Assembly (NCBI GenBank): GCA_019424645.1
Contig: JAHYZB010000095.1
Coordinates: 1 to 25,856, forward strand
DNA length: 25,856 bases
Origin: Oxalobacter formigenes
GTDB lineage: Bacteria; Pseudomonadota; Gammaproteobacteria; Burkholderiales; Burkholderiaceae_D
Direction: 5' to 3'
A model generated the notes under the pieces. That model ran no database searches, was not told the DNA's origin, and worked only from the letters and a program-made list of their open reading frames with translations. Positions 14,893 to 23,024 of this stretch are shown piece after piece. Position 1 is the stretch's first letter, and every line of letters starts with the position of its first letter. The translations under genes were made by a program, and so were the position numbers.

Positions 14893-15459
14893 TTACGCCT
14901 TCGGCAAAGTAACACCGACCTGCCCCTGGTACTTGCCGCTCCGGTCCTTGTACGATGTTTCACAGACTTCATCGCTTTCGAAGAAAAGAACCTGTGCACA
15001 ACCTTCCCAGGCATAAATTTTGGCAGGCAATGGTGTCGTGTTGGAAAATTCAAGTGTGACGTACCCTTCCCATTCCGGTTCGAAAGGCGTTACGTTGACG
15101 ATGATGCCGCAGCGGGCATAAGTCGACTTGCCGAGACATACTGTCAAGACATTACGCGGAATACGGAAATATTCTACCGTTCTTGCCAGGGCAAACGAAT
15201 TGGGAGGAATAATGCAGACGTCGCTTTTAACATCGACAAATGAGTTTTCATCAAAATTCTTGGGATCGACGATGGTGCTGTTGATATTCGTGAAAATCTT
15301 GAATTCATCAGCACACCGGATATCGTAACCATATGAAGAGACACCATAAGAAACGATTTTTTTGTCATTGACGGAACGAACCTGACCAGCTTCGAACGGT
15401 TCGATCATTGCGTGTTCTTCGGCCATGCGCCGGATCCATTTATCAGATTTGATGGTCAT
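14893..15459 (-). CDS. dcd: dCTP deaminase
   Basis: The protein has 188 residues from the ATG at 15459 (MTIKSDKWIRRMA), the usual start of this family; a TTG four codons earlier is in frame but unlikely. It deaminates dCTP to dUTP in dTMP synthesis. Visible signatures are IEPFEAGQVR, SYGVSSYGYDIR, GKSTYARCGIIVNVTPFEPEWEG, whose last Glu region holds the catalytic Glu, and AWEGCAQVLFFE. The ribosome site is weak. It is divergent from yqgE, with about 260 bases between the two starts. Confidence 0.95.
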   Translation of the reverse strand: MTIKSDKWIRRMAEEHAMIEPFEAGQVRSVNDKKIVSYGVSSYGYDIRCADEFKIFTNINSTIVDPKNFDENSFVDVKSDVCIIPPNSFALARTVEYFRIPRNVLTVCLGKSTYARCGIIVNVTPFEPEWEGYVTLEFSNTTPLPAKIYAWEGCAQVLFFESDEVCETSYKDRSGKYQGQVGVTLPKA

Positions 15460-15720
15460 TTTGACTGGCAAGAAAAAATTCGATCACCGCAACAAAAGTC
15501 TTTCATCCTTTTTGCTGCATACATTTCATCTATTTTACCTTGGTTTTCCCTCTATGGAACCCCCGGACGAAGCCAGCAGGAGATTTCGCAAGGATTTTTT
15601 TGGAAAGTGGTTTCCCTGAGCAGTCCGTTTGAAGTAAAACACGCCAACACTGATACAATAACGATATGTAAATGGATGGAATATCCGATTTTTGAAACGC
15701 CATTTAAACAGACAAAACCC

Positions 15721-16272
15721 ATGAACCTTTCGAATCATTTTCTGATAGCGATGCCATCGATGCATGATCCGATATTCGGTGGAACGGTTGTCTATCTATG
15801 CGAACACAATGACTACGGTGCGCTTGGTGTCGTCATCAACCGCCCCATGGAGTTGACGCTCGACCATTTGCTTGAAAAACTGAATCTGAATCCCGAAATT
15901 CCTGCACCATTCAAAAAACCGGTCATGTTCGGCGGCCCGGTCCAGGAGGATCGTGGTTTCGTTCTGCATACTCCGGACGCGAAATATAATTCCATGCTGA
16001 CCATATCCGATGATGTGGCCTTCACGACTTCACGGGATATTCTCGAGGCCATTGCTACGGGAGAAGGTCCTGAAAAAATGCTGGTCAGCATTGGTTACGC
16101 GGGATGGAGTGCCGGGCAACTGGAACAGGAAATAAGCCACAATGGCTGGCTGACTGTATCGGCCGATCCTTCGATCATTTTTGATTTGCCCATTTCACAG
16201 CGTTATACTGCTGCGATAAAACTTTTGGGTTTCGACCCGAACAAACTGACTTATGAGGTTGGACACGCCTGA
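15721..16272 (+). CDS. yqgE: AlgH/YqgE family protein (UPF0301)
   Basis: The protein has 183 residues from the ATG at 15721 (MNLSNHFLIAMPSM), which aligns with the family start; the frame is open 103 codons further upstream but that extension overlaps dcd and looks non-coding. Family landmarks are FGGTVVYLCEHN, GALGVVINRP, VMFGGPVQEDRGFVLH and GYAGWSAGQLEQEI. AlgH/YqgE has no established biochemical role; in Pseudomonas AlgH is linked to alginate regulation. It is regularly first in the yqgE-ruvX-pyrR-pyrB cluster. Its stop codon lies inside a 28-bp perfect palindrome. Confidence 0.93.
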   Translation: MNLSNHFLIAMPSMHDPIFGGTVVYLCEHNDYGALGVVINRPMELTLDHLLEKLNLNPEIPAPFKKPVMFGGPVQEDRGFVLHTPDAKYNSMLTISDDVAFTTSRDILEAIATGEGPEKMLVSIGYAGWSAGQLEQEISHNGWLTVSADPSIIFDLPISQRYTAAIKLLGFDPNKLTYEVGHA

Positions 16273-16295
16273 TAAACGACATGTCGTTTATCAGG
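16268..16295. repeat. 28-bp perfect palindrome spanning the yqgE stop codon
   Basis: CCTGATAAACGACA is followed directly by its exact reverse complement. The TGA of yqgE (16270-16272) is in the left arm and the AGG that may serve ruvX is at the end of the right arm. No T-run follows, so it is not a typical terminator. It could be an operator or an RNA hairpin affecting ruvX translation. Confidence 0.8.
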
Positions 16296-16307
16296 TAACT
16301 GAAAAAA

Positions 16308-16709
16308 ATGAACAATACCCCGGGTGTCATTCTCGCTTTCGACTTCGGGCTGAAACGGATTGGAACCGCTATCGGCAACGAATTGTCCCGTACGGCACGG
16401 CCTCTTGAAATCATTAACGCCGAAGCCAATGATATCCGTTTTTCCAAAATCGGCAAGCTGATAGAAGAATGGCAACCGGTCAAACTCGTGGTGGGATTGC
16501 CCTCCTATCCTGATGGAACCGAACATGAAATGACCCGGCGCTGCAAGCGTTTTGCCAATCAGCTGCGTGGTCGTTTCTCGCTTGAAATCATTATGGTCGA
16601 TGAACGGTATTCGTCATCCGTTCTCCATTTTCAACGTGGCAAGGCTGACGATGCTCATGCAGCTGCCCTTATTTTGCAACAATACTTCGATGAATCAATC
16701 TTTGACTGA
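16308..16709 (+). CDS. ruvX: RuvX/YqgF, RNase H-fold pre-16S rRNA nuclease / Holliday-junction resolvase-like
   Basis: The 133-residue protein has LAFDFGLKRIGTAIG (first catalytic Asp, about residue 11), KLVVGLPSYPDGTE, FANQLRGRF, and the second acidic motif VDERYSS with DDAHAAALILQQYF at the C-terminus. YqgF is implicated in maturation of the 16S rRNA 5' end and is widely annotated as a putative Holliday-junction resolvase. The usual loop after DERxS is short here. Its 3' end overlaps the pyrR start by 20 bases. Confidence 0.94.
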   Translation: MNNTPGVILAFDFGLKRIGTAIGNELSRTARPLEIINAEANDIRFSKIGKLIEEWQPVKLVVGLPSYPDGTEHEMTRRCKRFANQLRGRFSLEIIMVDERYSSSVLHFQRGKADDAHAAALILQQYFDESIFD

Positions 16710-17202
16710 ACTGAACGCTGAAGCTTTATACCAGAAGCTTCTGACACAAATCCGCGACGCTTTGGCCAATACTCCAAAGGTCGCCGTCGTCGGTATCCGC
16801 TCCGGTGGTGCCTGGATCGCCGAGCGTGTCGTGGACGATCTGAAACTCGACAATCCTCCAGGATTCATCGACGTTTCCTTCTATCGCGACGACTATGCCC
16901 AGAAGGGATTGCCTGCCGAGGTCAAACCCACGCAGATCCCTTTCGACGTGGTCGATTCCACCATTTTGTTGATCGACGACGTTCTTTATACCGGCAGGAC
17001 CACCCGGGCGGCGATCAACGAACTGTTCGATTACGGTCGTCCCTCCCGCATTCTTCTGGCTGCACTGGTCGACCGCGGTGAACGTGAACTGCCAATCGCG
17101 GCCGATTTTGTCGCTGCCCACGTTTCCCTTGCAAAAAACGAGAAGCTGGTTTTGCAACACTTAGATGACAACACTTTTTCTCTGACGGTGGAAAATGCCT
17201 AA
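16690..17202 (+). CDS. pyrR: PyrR bifunctional pyrimidine regulatory protein / uracil phosphoribosyltransferase
   Basis: The protein has 170 residues from the ATG at 16690 (MNQSLTELNAEALYQ). The PRPP loop is TILLIDDVLYTGRTTRAA, preceded by VAVVGIRSGGAWIAERV and SFYRDDY; the C-terminal part has LVDRGERELPIAADFVA. It is a type I phosphoribosyltransferase. In Bacillus PyrR binds pyr mRNA attenuators; in Gram-negatives the regulatory role is less clear. Its coupling to pyrB, with an 8-base overlap, supports a pyrimidine role. I saw no Bacillus-type attenuator upstream. Confidence 0.95.
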   Translation: MNQSLTELNAEALYQKLLTQIRDALANTPKVAVVGIRSGGAWIAERVVDDLKLDNPPGFIDVSFYRDDYAQKGLPAEVKPTQIPFDVVDSTILLIDDVLYTGRTTRAAINELFDYGRPSRILLAALVDRGERELPIAADFVAAHVSLAKNEKLVLQHLDDNTFSLTVENA

Positions 17203-18160
17203 TCCTCAATTAAACAGCAATGGCGAGCTGAAACACCTTCTGGCTCTGAACGGCTTGCCAAAAGACATCCTGAATTACATTCTCGATACGGCTTCTTCCT
17301 TTGTCAGTGTCTCCGACAGGGAAGTCAAAAAAGTACCTTTAATGCGCGGAAAAAGTGTTTTCAACCTCTTTTTCGAGAACTCTACCCGTACCCGGACAAC
17401 TTTCGAAATTGCCGCCAAGCGCCTGTCGGCCGACGTCATCAATCTGAACATCGCTGCATCCTCTACCAGCAAGGGGGAAACGCTTCTGGACACGGTCGAT
17501 AACCTGACTGCGATGAGCGCCGACATGTTCGTTGTGCGTCATGACCAGTCCGGAGCGCCATTTCTGATCGCATCTCATCTGAATCAACACAAGCTGGATC
17601 ACATTCACGTCGTCAACGCCGGCGATGGCCGTCATGCCCATCCAACGCAGGGCCTGCTCGACATGTACACGATCCGGCACTACAAAAAAGACTTCACCAA
17701 TCTGAAAGTGGCCATCATCGGTGATATTTTGCACAGCCGCGTCGCCCGTTCCGACATCCATGCCATGAAAATACTGGGCGTTCCCGAAATCCGCGTGATC
17801 GGCCCGAAAACGCTTCTTCCATCTTTCATGGAAGACATGGGAGTCCGCGTTTTCACCAATATGGATGAAGGTTTGAAAGACGTCGATGTCATCATTATGT
17901 TGCGAGTGCAAAATGAACGCATCAATGGTGCCCTGCTGCCGTCCACACAGGAATTTTTCAAGAATTACGGCTTGACGCCTGAACGGCTTGCGCTGGCAAA
18001 ACCCGATGCCATCGTCATGCATCCCGGCCCGATGAACCGGGGTGTCGAAATTGATTCTGCGGTGGCTGATGGCAAACAGGCTGTCATCCTCTCCCAGGTG
18101 ACATTCGGCATTGCCGTCAGAATGGCCGTCATGAGCATTCTGGCGAGCAATCAGGCATAA
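17195..18160 (+). CDS. pyrB: Aspartate carbamoyltransferase catalytic subunit PyrB
   Basis: The 321-residue enzyme joins carbamoyl phosphate to aspartate, the committed step of pyrimidine synthesis. The carbamoyl-phosphate motif FENSTRTRTTFEIA is at about residues 60-73. GDGRHAHPTQGLLDMY and VAIIGDILHSRVARSD follow, and HPGPMNRGVEI is near the C-terminus. It is of the class that assembles with a dihydroorotase-like partner rather than PyrI, in keeping with the pyrC' gene 40 bases downstream. Start overlaps the pyrR stop. Confidence 0.98.
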   Translation: MPNPQLNSNGELKHLLALNGLPKDILNYILDTASSFVSVSDREVKKVPLMRGKSVFNLFFENSTRTRTTFEIAAKRLSADVINLNIAASSTSKGETLLDTVDNLTAMSADMFVVRHDQSGAPFLIASHLNQHKLDHIHVVNAGDGRHAHPTQGLLDMYTIRHYKKDFTNLKVAIIGDILHSRVARSDIHAMKILGVPEIRVIGPKTLLPSFMEDMGVRVFTNMDEGLKDVDVIIMLRVQNERINGALLPSTQEFFKNYGLTPERLALAKPDAIVMHPGPMNRGVEIDSAVADGKQAVILSQVTFGIAVRMAVMSILASNQA

Positions 18161-18200
18161 AAAAGAAAGAACAACCGGACAGTATTAAGGACATATTGGT

Positions 18201-19493
18201 ATGAAACTGCTTATCGCAAACGGAAGACTGATCGATCCGGCCAACGGCATCGATGGCATAAAAAATATCGCCATTGCCGACGGAAAAGTATTTGCTATAG
18301 AAGATGCTGGTACAACCATCCTGAATTTCACACCCGACCGAACAATCGACGCTTCTGGCCATGTCGTGTCTCCGGGTTTTGTCGATCTCTCTGCCCGTCT
18401 TCGTGAACCGGGTTATGAACACAAGGCGACGCTGGCTTCCGAAATGCAGGCTGCCATGCAGGGTGGTGTCACCAGCCTCGTGTGCCCGCCTGATACCGAT
18501 CCTGTTCTTGATGAACCCGGACTCGTCGAAATGCTGAAGTATCGCGCTGCTGCCCTGAACCAGGCTCATGTCTATCCTCTTGGGGCATTGACAGTCGGCT
18601 TGAAGGGACAGGCTTTGACTGAAATGGCCGAACTGACGGATGCCGGTTGTATCGGTTTTTCTCAAGCCAATGAACCCGTTCTCGATACGGAAGTCCTGTT
18701 GCGTGCCCTGCAATATGCGAATTCGTTCAATTACAGTACATGGCTTCAACCGGAAGACCCTTACCTGTCTAAAAAGGGAATGGCCCATTCCGGTCCGGTC
18801 GCGGCAAGACTGGGCCTGTCAGGCATTTCCTTTATTGCCGAAACGATCCGTTTGCACACTATTTTCGAACTGATGCGCGTAACCGGCGCACGTATCCATT
18901 TGGGTCGCCTTTCTTCTGCCGAGGGCATCGAACTGGTGCGTCGTGCGAAAAAAGACGGTTTGCCCGTTACTTGCGACGTCGGTATTCACCACATTCACCT
19001 GACGGAAGACGATATCGACTTTTTCGATACCAACGCCAGAATGACCCCGCCATTACGCTCCAGAGCTGACCGAGTGGCAATTACGGAAGGCCTGCTGGAT
19101 GGCACTATCGACGCAATCTGTTCCGACCATACGCCGGTGGATGACGATGAAAAACTCCTGCCTTTCGGTGAAGCCACTCCCGGTGCAACCGGTCTGGAAC
19201 TTTTGCTGTCCCTGACGTTGAAATGGGGACAATCCCTCAAAAACGATCCGTCCAACCTGTCGAAAGCAATCGCCAAAATCACATCCGACCCGGCAGTTAT
19301 TCTGGGTAAAGATTGCGGCAAGCTCTCCATTGGCGACAAGGCTGACATCTGTATTTTCGATCCTGCTGAAAACTGGACTGTCGAGGCGTCAAAACTGGCA
19401 AGCCAGGGGAAACACACGCCATTTCTGGGACGTGAAATTCCGGGACGTGTTCGTTTGACCATTGTGGAAGGCAAGGTCGCTTTCGAACGATAA
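18201..19493 (+). CDS. pyrX: Dihydroorotase-like protein, non-catalytic PyrC' (PyrX) type
   Basis: The 430-residue amidohydrolase-fold protein is clearly DHOase-like: SPGFVDLSARLREPGYEHK, EMQAAMQGGVTSLVC, DVGIHHIHLTEDDI, NARMTPPLRS and CSDHTP. However, the metal-binding HxH of active enzymes (VDLHxHLREPG) reads VDLSARLREPG, with Ser64 and Arg66 in place of both His, and the SDHAPH motif reads SDHTPV. Such proteins, known as PyrC' in Pseudomonas, are inactive as DHOase but needed to assemble the PyrB dodecamer. An active pyrC must then lie elsewhere. AAGGAC precedes the ATG and the gene follows pyrB closely. Confidence 0.92.
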   Translation: MKLLIANGRLIDPANGIDGIKNIAIADGKVFAIEDAGTTILNFTPDRTIDASGHVVSPGFVDLSARLREPGYEHKATLASEMQAAMQGGVTSLVCPPDTDPVLDEPGLVEMLKYRAAALNQAHVYPLGALTVGLKGQALTEMAELTDAGCIGFSQANEPVLDTEVLLRALQYANSFNYSTWLQPEDPYLSKKGMAHSGPVAARLGLSGISFIAETIRLHTIFELMRVTGARIHLGRLSSAEGIELVRRAKKDGLPVTCDVGIHHIHLTEDDIDFFDTNARMTPPLRSRADRVAITEGLLDGTIDAICSDHTPVDDDEKLLPFGEATPGATGLELLLSLTLKWGQSLKNDPSNLSKAIAKITSDPAVILGKDCGKLSIGDKADICIFDPAENWTVEASKLASQGKHTPFLGREIPGRVRLTIVEGKVAFER

Positions 19494-19505
19494 AATAGCG
19501 TCAGT

Positions 19506-20294
19506 ATGAAACCACTTCTGACCCGACTGCGTTTGTTGCTTCACGTTTTAGGTGCGCTATGGACGACTACCGTCCTGTATCCTTTTTACGGGGAGGCGCG
19601 ACGCAGCCGTTATGTCCAGAATTGGTCAAAGAAACTTCTCGACATTTGCGGTGTAAAAGTCACAGTCCATCATCCTGAACGACTTTCCCCGAAAGCGCTT
19701 ATCGTGTCCAACCACGTGTCCTGGCTGGATATTTTCCTGATCCATTCTGTCACCCCATGCCATTTCATCGCCAAGGCTGAGATGGCCAACTGGCCCATTA
19801 TCGGTTCATTGGCCAAAAATACCGGTACGCTTTTTCTGGAACGCAGCCGTACTCGCCACCTCAAAAAAGCACTCGAAACCCTTGTCAAATACCTGAAAGC
19901 CCGGGAACGCTGCATTTTCTTCCCCGAAGGGACGACAGCAAAACAGGGAGAACTTCTGCCATTTCACTCAAATCTTTTCGAAGGGGCTATCCATGCCGAA
20001 TTGCCGATACAGCCTTTTGCAGTGAAATATGTCAATCGCATGGGAGAGTTTGAGGATGCAGTCGACTTTTCGGGTGATATTGGCATGAGCGAGAACGTCA
20101 ACAGCATCCTTGGCAAAGACCGCATTTTTGCCGAGCTGACGCTTTTACCTCTTATCGACAGCAACGGGAAAAGCCGAAAAGATTTGTCAGAGAATGCCCG
20201 CAAGGCGATTATTTCCGTTCTGTTCCAACCGGTTCAAGAAAACCGGGGCAAGCGACCTGAAACACAGCACGATCGTCAAGACGCACAGCAGTAA
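19506..20294 (+). CDS. plsC: 1-acyl-sn-glycerol-3-phosphate acyltransferase (PlsC family)
   Basis: The 262-residue protein has an N-terminal hydrophobic segment (about 9-28), then the acyltransferase motifs NHVSWLD (His70, Asp75), GTLFLERSR and FFPEGTT (about 138-144). It acylates lysophosphatidic acid to phosphatidic acid at the inner membrane; related lysophospholipid or ornithine-lipid acyltransferases cannot be excluded. It starts 12 bases after pyrX and is the last gene of the plus-strand cluster. Its final 86 bases overlap the end of apaH on the other strand, and the tail (about residues 235-262) is polar and low in conservation signals. Confidence 0.9.
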   Translation: MKPLLTRLRLLLHVLGALWTTTVLYPFYGEARRSRYVQNWSKKLLDICGVKVTVHHPERLSPKALIVSNHVSWLDIFLIHSVTPCHFIAKAEMANWPIIGSLAKNTGTLFLERSRTRHLKKALETLVKYLKARERCIFFPEGTTAKQGELLPFHSNLFEGAIHAELPIQPFAVKYVNRMGEFEDAVDFSGDIGMSENVNSILGKDRIFAELTLLPLIDSNGKSRKDLSENARKAIISVLFQPVQENRGKRPETQHDRQDAQQ

Positions 20295-21042
20295 GTTTTC
20301 CGCCCCATACACAGCCGGTATCCAGCGCAATCAGTTTCTCACGCAACAGGAGACCCAAGGTTGACCAGTGGCCAAAAACAACTGTCACATCCCTGGTTTT
20401 CCGATCAGGCACGTCAAACCAGGGCATGTAGCCTTCAGGCGCTTCAGACGTACCCATCTTGCTGGCAAATTCCATTTCACCGTCGGCTTTGCAAAAGCGC
20501 AATCGGGTGAGGCCGTTGACGATACAACGCAGGCGTGCCGTCCCTGTCAGACTCTCATCCCATTTATTCGGGACATTCCCGTACATTTCTTTCAGAAATG
20601 CTTTCCAGTCGGAACCACGCAACACCATTTCGACTTCATGCGCCAGTTCCATCGTCTTGTCCAGATCCCATTGTGGCAAAACGCCAGCATGAACAAGCAA
20701 ACAATCATCATCGGTATAAGCCATGGGACGATGTCTTAACCAGTCGATCAGCTCGTCACGATCAGGTGCATCCAGAATCGGCTGGATCGAATCGCCGGGT
20801 TTCATTTGGCCGATACCGGCAGCCACGGCCAGCAGATGAAGATCATGATTACCCAGTACGGTTACCGCCTTTTCTTCCATATTCCTCACCTGCCGCAAAG
20901 CGTCAAGCGAATTGGGGCCACGGTTGACCAGATCACCTGCGAAAAGAAGCTTTGCATATGGAGATTCTCTTTCAATCATTTCCAGCAATTCCTGCATCTG
21001 GGGCTGGCACCCTTGAATATCACCCAATGCATACGTTGTCAT
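20209..21042 (-). CDS. apaH: Symmetrical bis(5'-nucleosyl)-tetraphosphatase ApaH
   Basis: The protein has 277 residues from the ATG at 21042 (MTTYALGDIQGC), the family start; a TTG six codons upstream is in frame. It splits Ap4A and related alarmones into two ADP, and also removes Np4 caps from RNA in E. coli. Metallophosphatase motifs are GDIQGC (about 7-12), GDLVNRGPNS, GNHDLHLL and, later, VHAGVLPQWD and VFGHWS. It converges on plsC with an 86-bp overlap and has no visible terminator between them. Confidence 0.95.
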   Translation of the reverse strand: MTTYALGDIQGCQPQMQELLEMIERESPYAKLLFAGDLVNRGPNSLDALRQVRNMEEKAVTVLGNHDLHLLAVAAGIGQMKPGDSIQPILDAPDRDELIDWLRHRPMAYTDDDCLLVHAGVLPQWDLDKTMELAHEVEMVLRGSDWKAFLKEMYGNVPNKWDESLTGTARLRCIVNGLTRLRFCKADGEMEFASKMGTSEAPEGYMPWFDVPDRKTRDVTVVFGHWSTLGLLLREKLIALDTGCVWGGKLTAVRLDDRAVFQVACPGFLEPVGTERK

Positions 21043-21266
21043 GGCTGTTTTTCTTAACAAGATGAAAAAGCCAGTCTAAACGAAAACGGTTTTTTACGGA
21101 TGCCGAAAAATCAATTTTTCCTTATCCTGTTCCAGACGCAAAGCATGATTTGCCCCAATAGCGACTTGATCTGATTTATCTCATTCAATTTAGCTGACTC
21201 ACAAGCAATCCGCTCAGGTAAAATGACGTTTTAAAACCGATTATTTGTCTCCTAGAAAAACGAACC

Positions 21267-21941
21267 ATGACTCAGGCAATCGACCAGGACACCGTCATCC
21301 AGTACCTGCTGGACAATCCCGATTTTTTCCAGCAAAACGCCGGCATTCTTCCCGAACTGCATTTGACCAGCCCTATTCTCGGCAAAACCGTCTCATTGCA
21401 TGAACGGCAAATGGAAGTAATGCGGGGAAAATACAAAACGCTGGAGCTGCAATTGTCCAAACTGATGCATACCGCACAGGACAACAAGTCACTCGCTGAA
21501 AAAATGCTGGACTGGACACAGGCGCTTTTGAAAGAAAAGAACGATGTCGACATGCCACAGACGGTTGTCATGAGCCTGAAATCCGTTTTTGCGGTGCCGG
21601 ACGTCACTCTGCGGCTCTGGAACATCCGGGAAGAATATTCAATGGCATGGTTTACACAATCTGTCACTGAAGATATCCGCAATGCCGTCAATACGCTGAA
21701 AACACCTTATTGCGGAAAATCCGATAATATCGAAGCACTGACATGGTTCACCAATACGGCATCCATTCGCTCGGCCGCCCTGATTCCTATTCGTGAAAAC
21801 GCCGACTCCGAACCATTTGGTCTTCTGGTTTTGGGATCGCCCGACAAAGCCCGGTTTCAGGAAGATATGGCAACGGACTTTCTTACCGATATCGGCAAAA
21901 TGGCAAGTGCCGCTCTCGATCGCCTGTTAACCATCGGATGA
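21267..21941 (+). CDS. DUF484 family protein
   Basis: The 224-residue protein begins with IQYLLDNPDFFQQNAGILPELHL, the DUF484 N-terminal signature. A coiled-coil-like stretch (about 40-90, HERQMEVMRGKYKTLELQLS) and a GAF-like domain (about 95-220, with ALIPIRENADSEPFGLLVLGS) follow. The function is unknown. The gene usually sits directly before xerC in proteobacteria, as here, with 1 base between stop and start, so the two are coupled. Divergent from apaH, with about 220 bases between starts. Confidence 0.93.
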   Translation: MTQAIDQDTVIQYLLDNPDFFQQNAGILPELHLTSPILGKTVSLHERQMEVMRGKYKTLELQLSKLMHTAQDNKSLAEKMLDWTQALLKEKNDVDMPQTVVMSLKSVFAVPDVTLRLWNIREEYSMAWFTQSVTEDIRNAVNTLKTPYCGKSDNIEALTWFTNTASIRSAALIPIRENADSEPFGLLVLGSPDKARFQEDMATDFLTDIGKMASAALDRLLTIG

Positions 21942-21942
21942 A

Positions 21943-22950
21943 ATGGACAGCTCTGGCAAATCTGCTGACAACAACCTGATCGACCGGTATCTGGATACCC
22001 TGACCGGTCAACGCCAATTGTCCGCTCAGACCGTCATCAACTACCACCGCGATCTGGAAGAATTGCTCGGGTTTGCCGATAAAACAGGGCTCATCACGCT
22101 CTCCTCCGGGGATATTCGCCGTTTTACCTCCAGACTGCACGCCAAGGGGCTGAATCCGCGTTCCATCAGCCGGAAGCTGTCAGCCTGGCGTGGTTTTTAT
22201 CGCTGGCTGATCGAGGAAAATTTCACTTCCTCTAATCCGGTTGAAGATATTCACGCACCAAGGAAGAACAAGCCTCTCCCTAAAGCTCTTTCGGTCGACG
22301 ATGCTGTCCGGGTTGTCTCTGTCACGTCAGAAAAAGAAGCAGGCGAAAAGGATATGGCATTCCTCTTGTGCAATCATGCCATGTTCGAACTGCTTTACTC
22401 CAGTGGTTTGCGCGTATCAGAATTGACCAGTCTTGATATCCACTTCATCCAGGATGGTGGATATCGTTCAGCCAGCTGGATCAATCTTGAAGAAAAAGAA
22501 GTCACTGTCACAGGCAAAGGCAATAAAACCCGCATCGTCCCGATAGGAGATGCGGCTGTCCAGGCCATCAGAAACTGGTTAGATGCACGAAAAACATTGA
22601 TTGACCAGAAGACGACCTTACAGCAGGAACATAAAAGTGCCCTGTTCGTCAATTCAAGAGGACGGCGCATATCACCCAGAATGGTCCAGTTGAGGCTGAA
22701 ATCACACGCAAGTACGCTGGGATTGCCAGTTAGCGTCCATCCGCATGTCCTGCGCCATTCCTTCGCCTCGCACATTCTCCAGTCTTCAGGTGATTTGCGT
22801 GCCGTACAGGAAATGCTCGGTCATTCCTCCATCGCATCGACGCAGGTTTACACAGCCCTCGATTTCCAGCGACTGGCTCAGGTTTACGATGCCGCACATC
22901 CCCGTGCCAGGACAAAAAACGAAAAAAAAAGTGAATCAAACAGGAAATAA
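21943..22950 (+). CDS. xerC: Tyrosine recombinase XerC
   Basis: This 335-residue site-specific recombinase resolves chromosome dimers at dif with XerD. An N-terminal SAM-like core-binding domain (about 12-100) precedes the catalytic domain. The catalytic set is complete: Arg157 (SSGLRVSEL), Lys192 (GKGNK), His268 and Arg271 (HVLRHSFASH), His294 (LGHSSIAST) and Tyr303. It is longer than E. coli XerC (298) because of small insertions near 127-140 and 166-182 and a basic C-terminal tail. Its pairing with DUF484 supports XerC rather than XerD or an integron or phage integrase. Confidence 0.95.
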   Translation: MDSSGKSADNNLIDRYLDTLTGQRQLSAQTVINYHRDLEELLGFADKTGLITLSSGDIRRFTSRLHAKGLNPRSISRKLSAWRGFYRWLIEENFTSSNPVEDIHAPRKNKPLPKALSVDDAVRVVSVTSEKEAGEKDMAFLLCNHAMFELLYSSGLRVSELTSLDIHFIQDGGYRSASWINLEEKEVTVTGKGNKTRIVPIGDAAVQAIRNWLDARKTLIDQKTTLQQEHKSALFVNSRGRRISPRMVQLRLKSHASTLGLPVSVHPHVLRHSFASHILQSSGDLRAVQEMLGHSSIASTQVYTALDFQRLAQVYDAAHPRARTKNEKKSESNRK

Positions 22951-22973
22951 AAATCAGACATTCGGACACAAGG

Positions 22974-23000
22974 AAAAAAGGGCAGCGTTTGCTGCCCTTT
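22974..23000 (-). terminator. Bidirectional terminator between xerC and the first porin
   Basis: GGGCAGC-GTTT-GCTGCCC is flanked by AAAAAA on the left and TTT on the right. On the minus strand it ends in six Ts, 25 bases after the porin stop at 23025. It would also end xerC transcription. Confidence 0.88.
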
Positions 23001-23024
23001 AAACAATACCGAAAATCGGGACTC

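Noticed and set aside
15412..15720. N-terminal extension of YqgE
   Set aside because: It overlaps dcd on the other strand and has no family similarity; homology begins at the ATG at 15721.
16552..16689. N-terminal extension of PyrR inside ruvX
   Set aside because: It is an out-of-frame reading of ruvX; PyrR homology starts at the ATG at 16690.
16308..17202. Bacillus-type PyrR attenuator in the pyr operon
   Set aside because: No antiterminator/terminator pair with a U-run lies before pyrR or pyrB; genes overlap and leave no room for it. The palindrome at 16268 lacks a U-run.
21943..22950. Integron or phage integrase instead of XerC
   Set aside because: Direct coupling to DUF484, ordinary housekeeping neighbours, and no attachment-site repeats or phage genes nearby.
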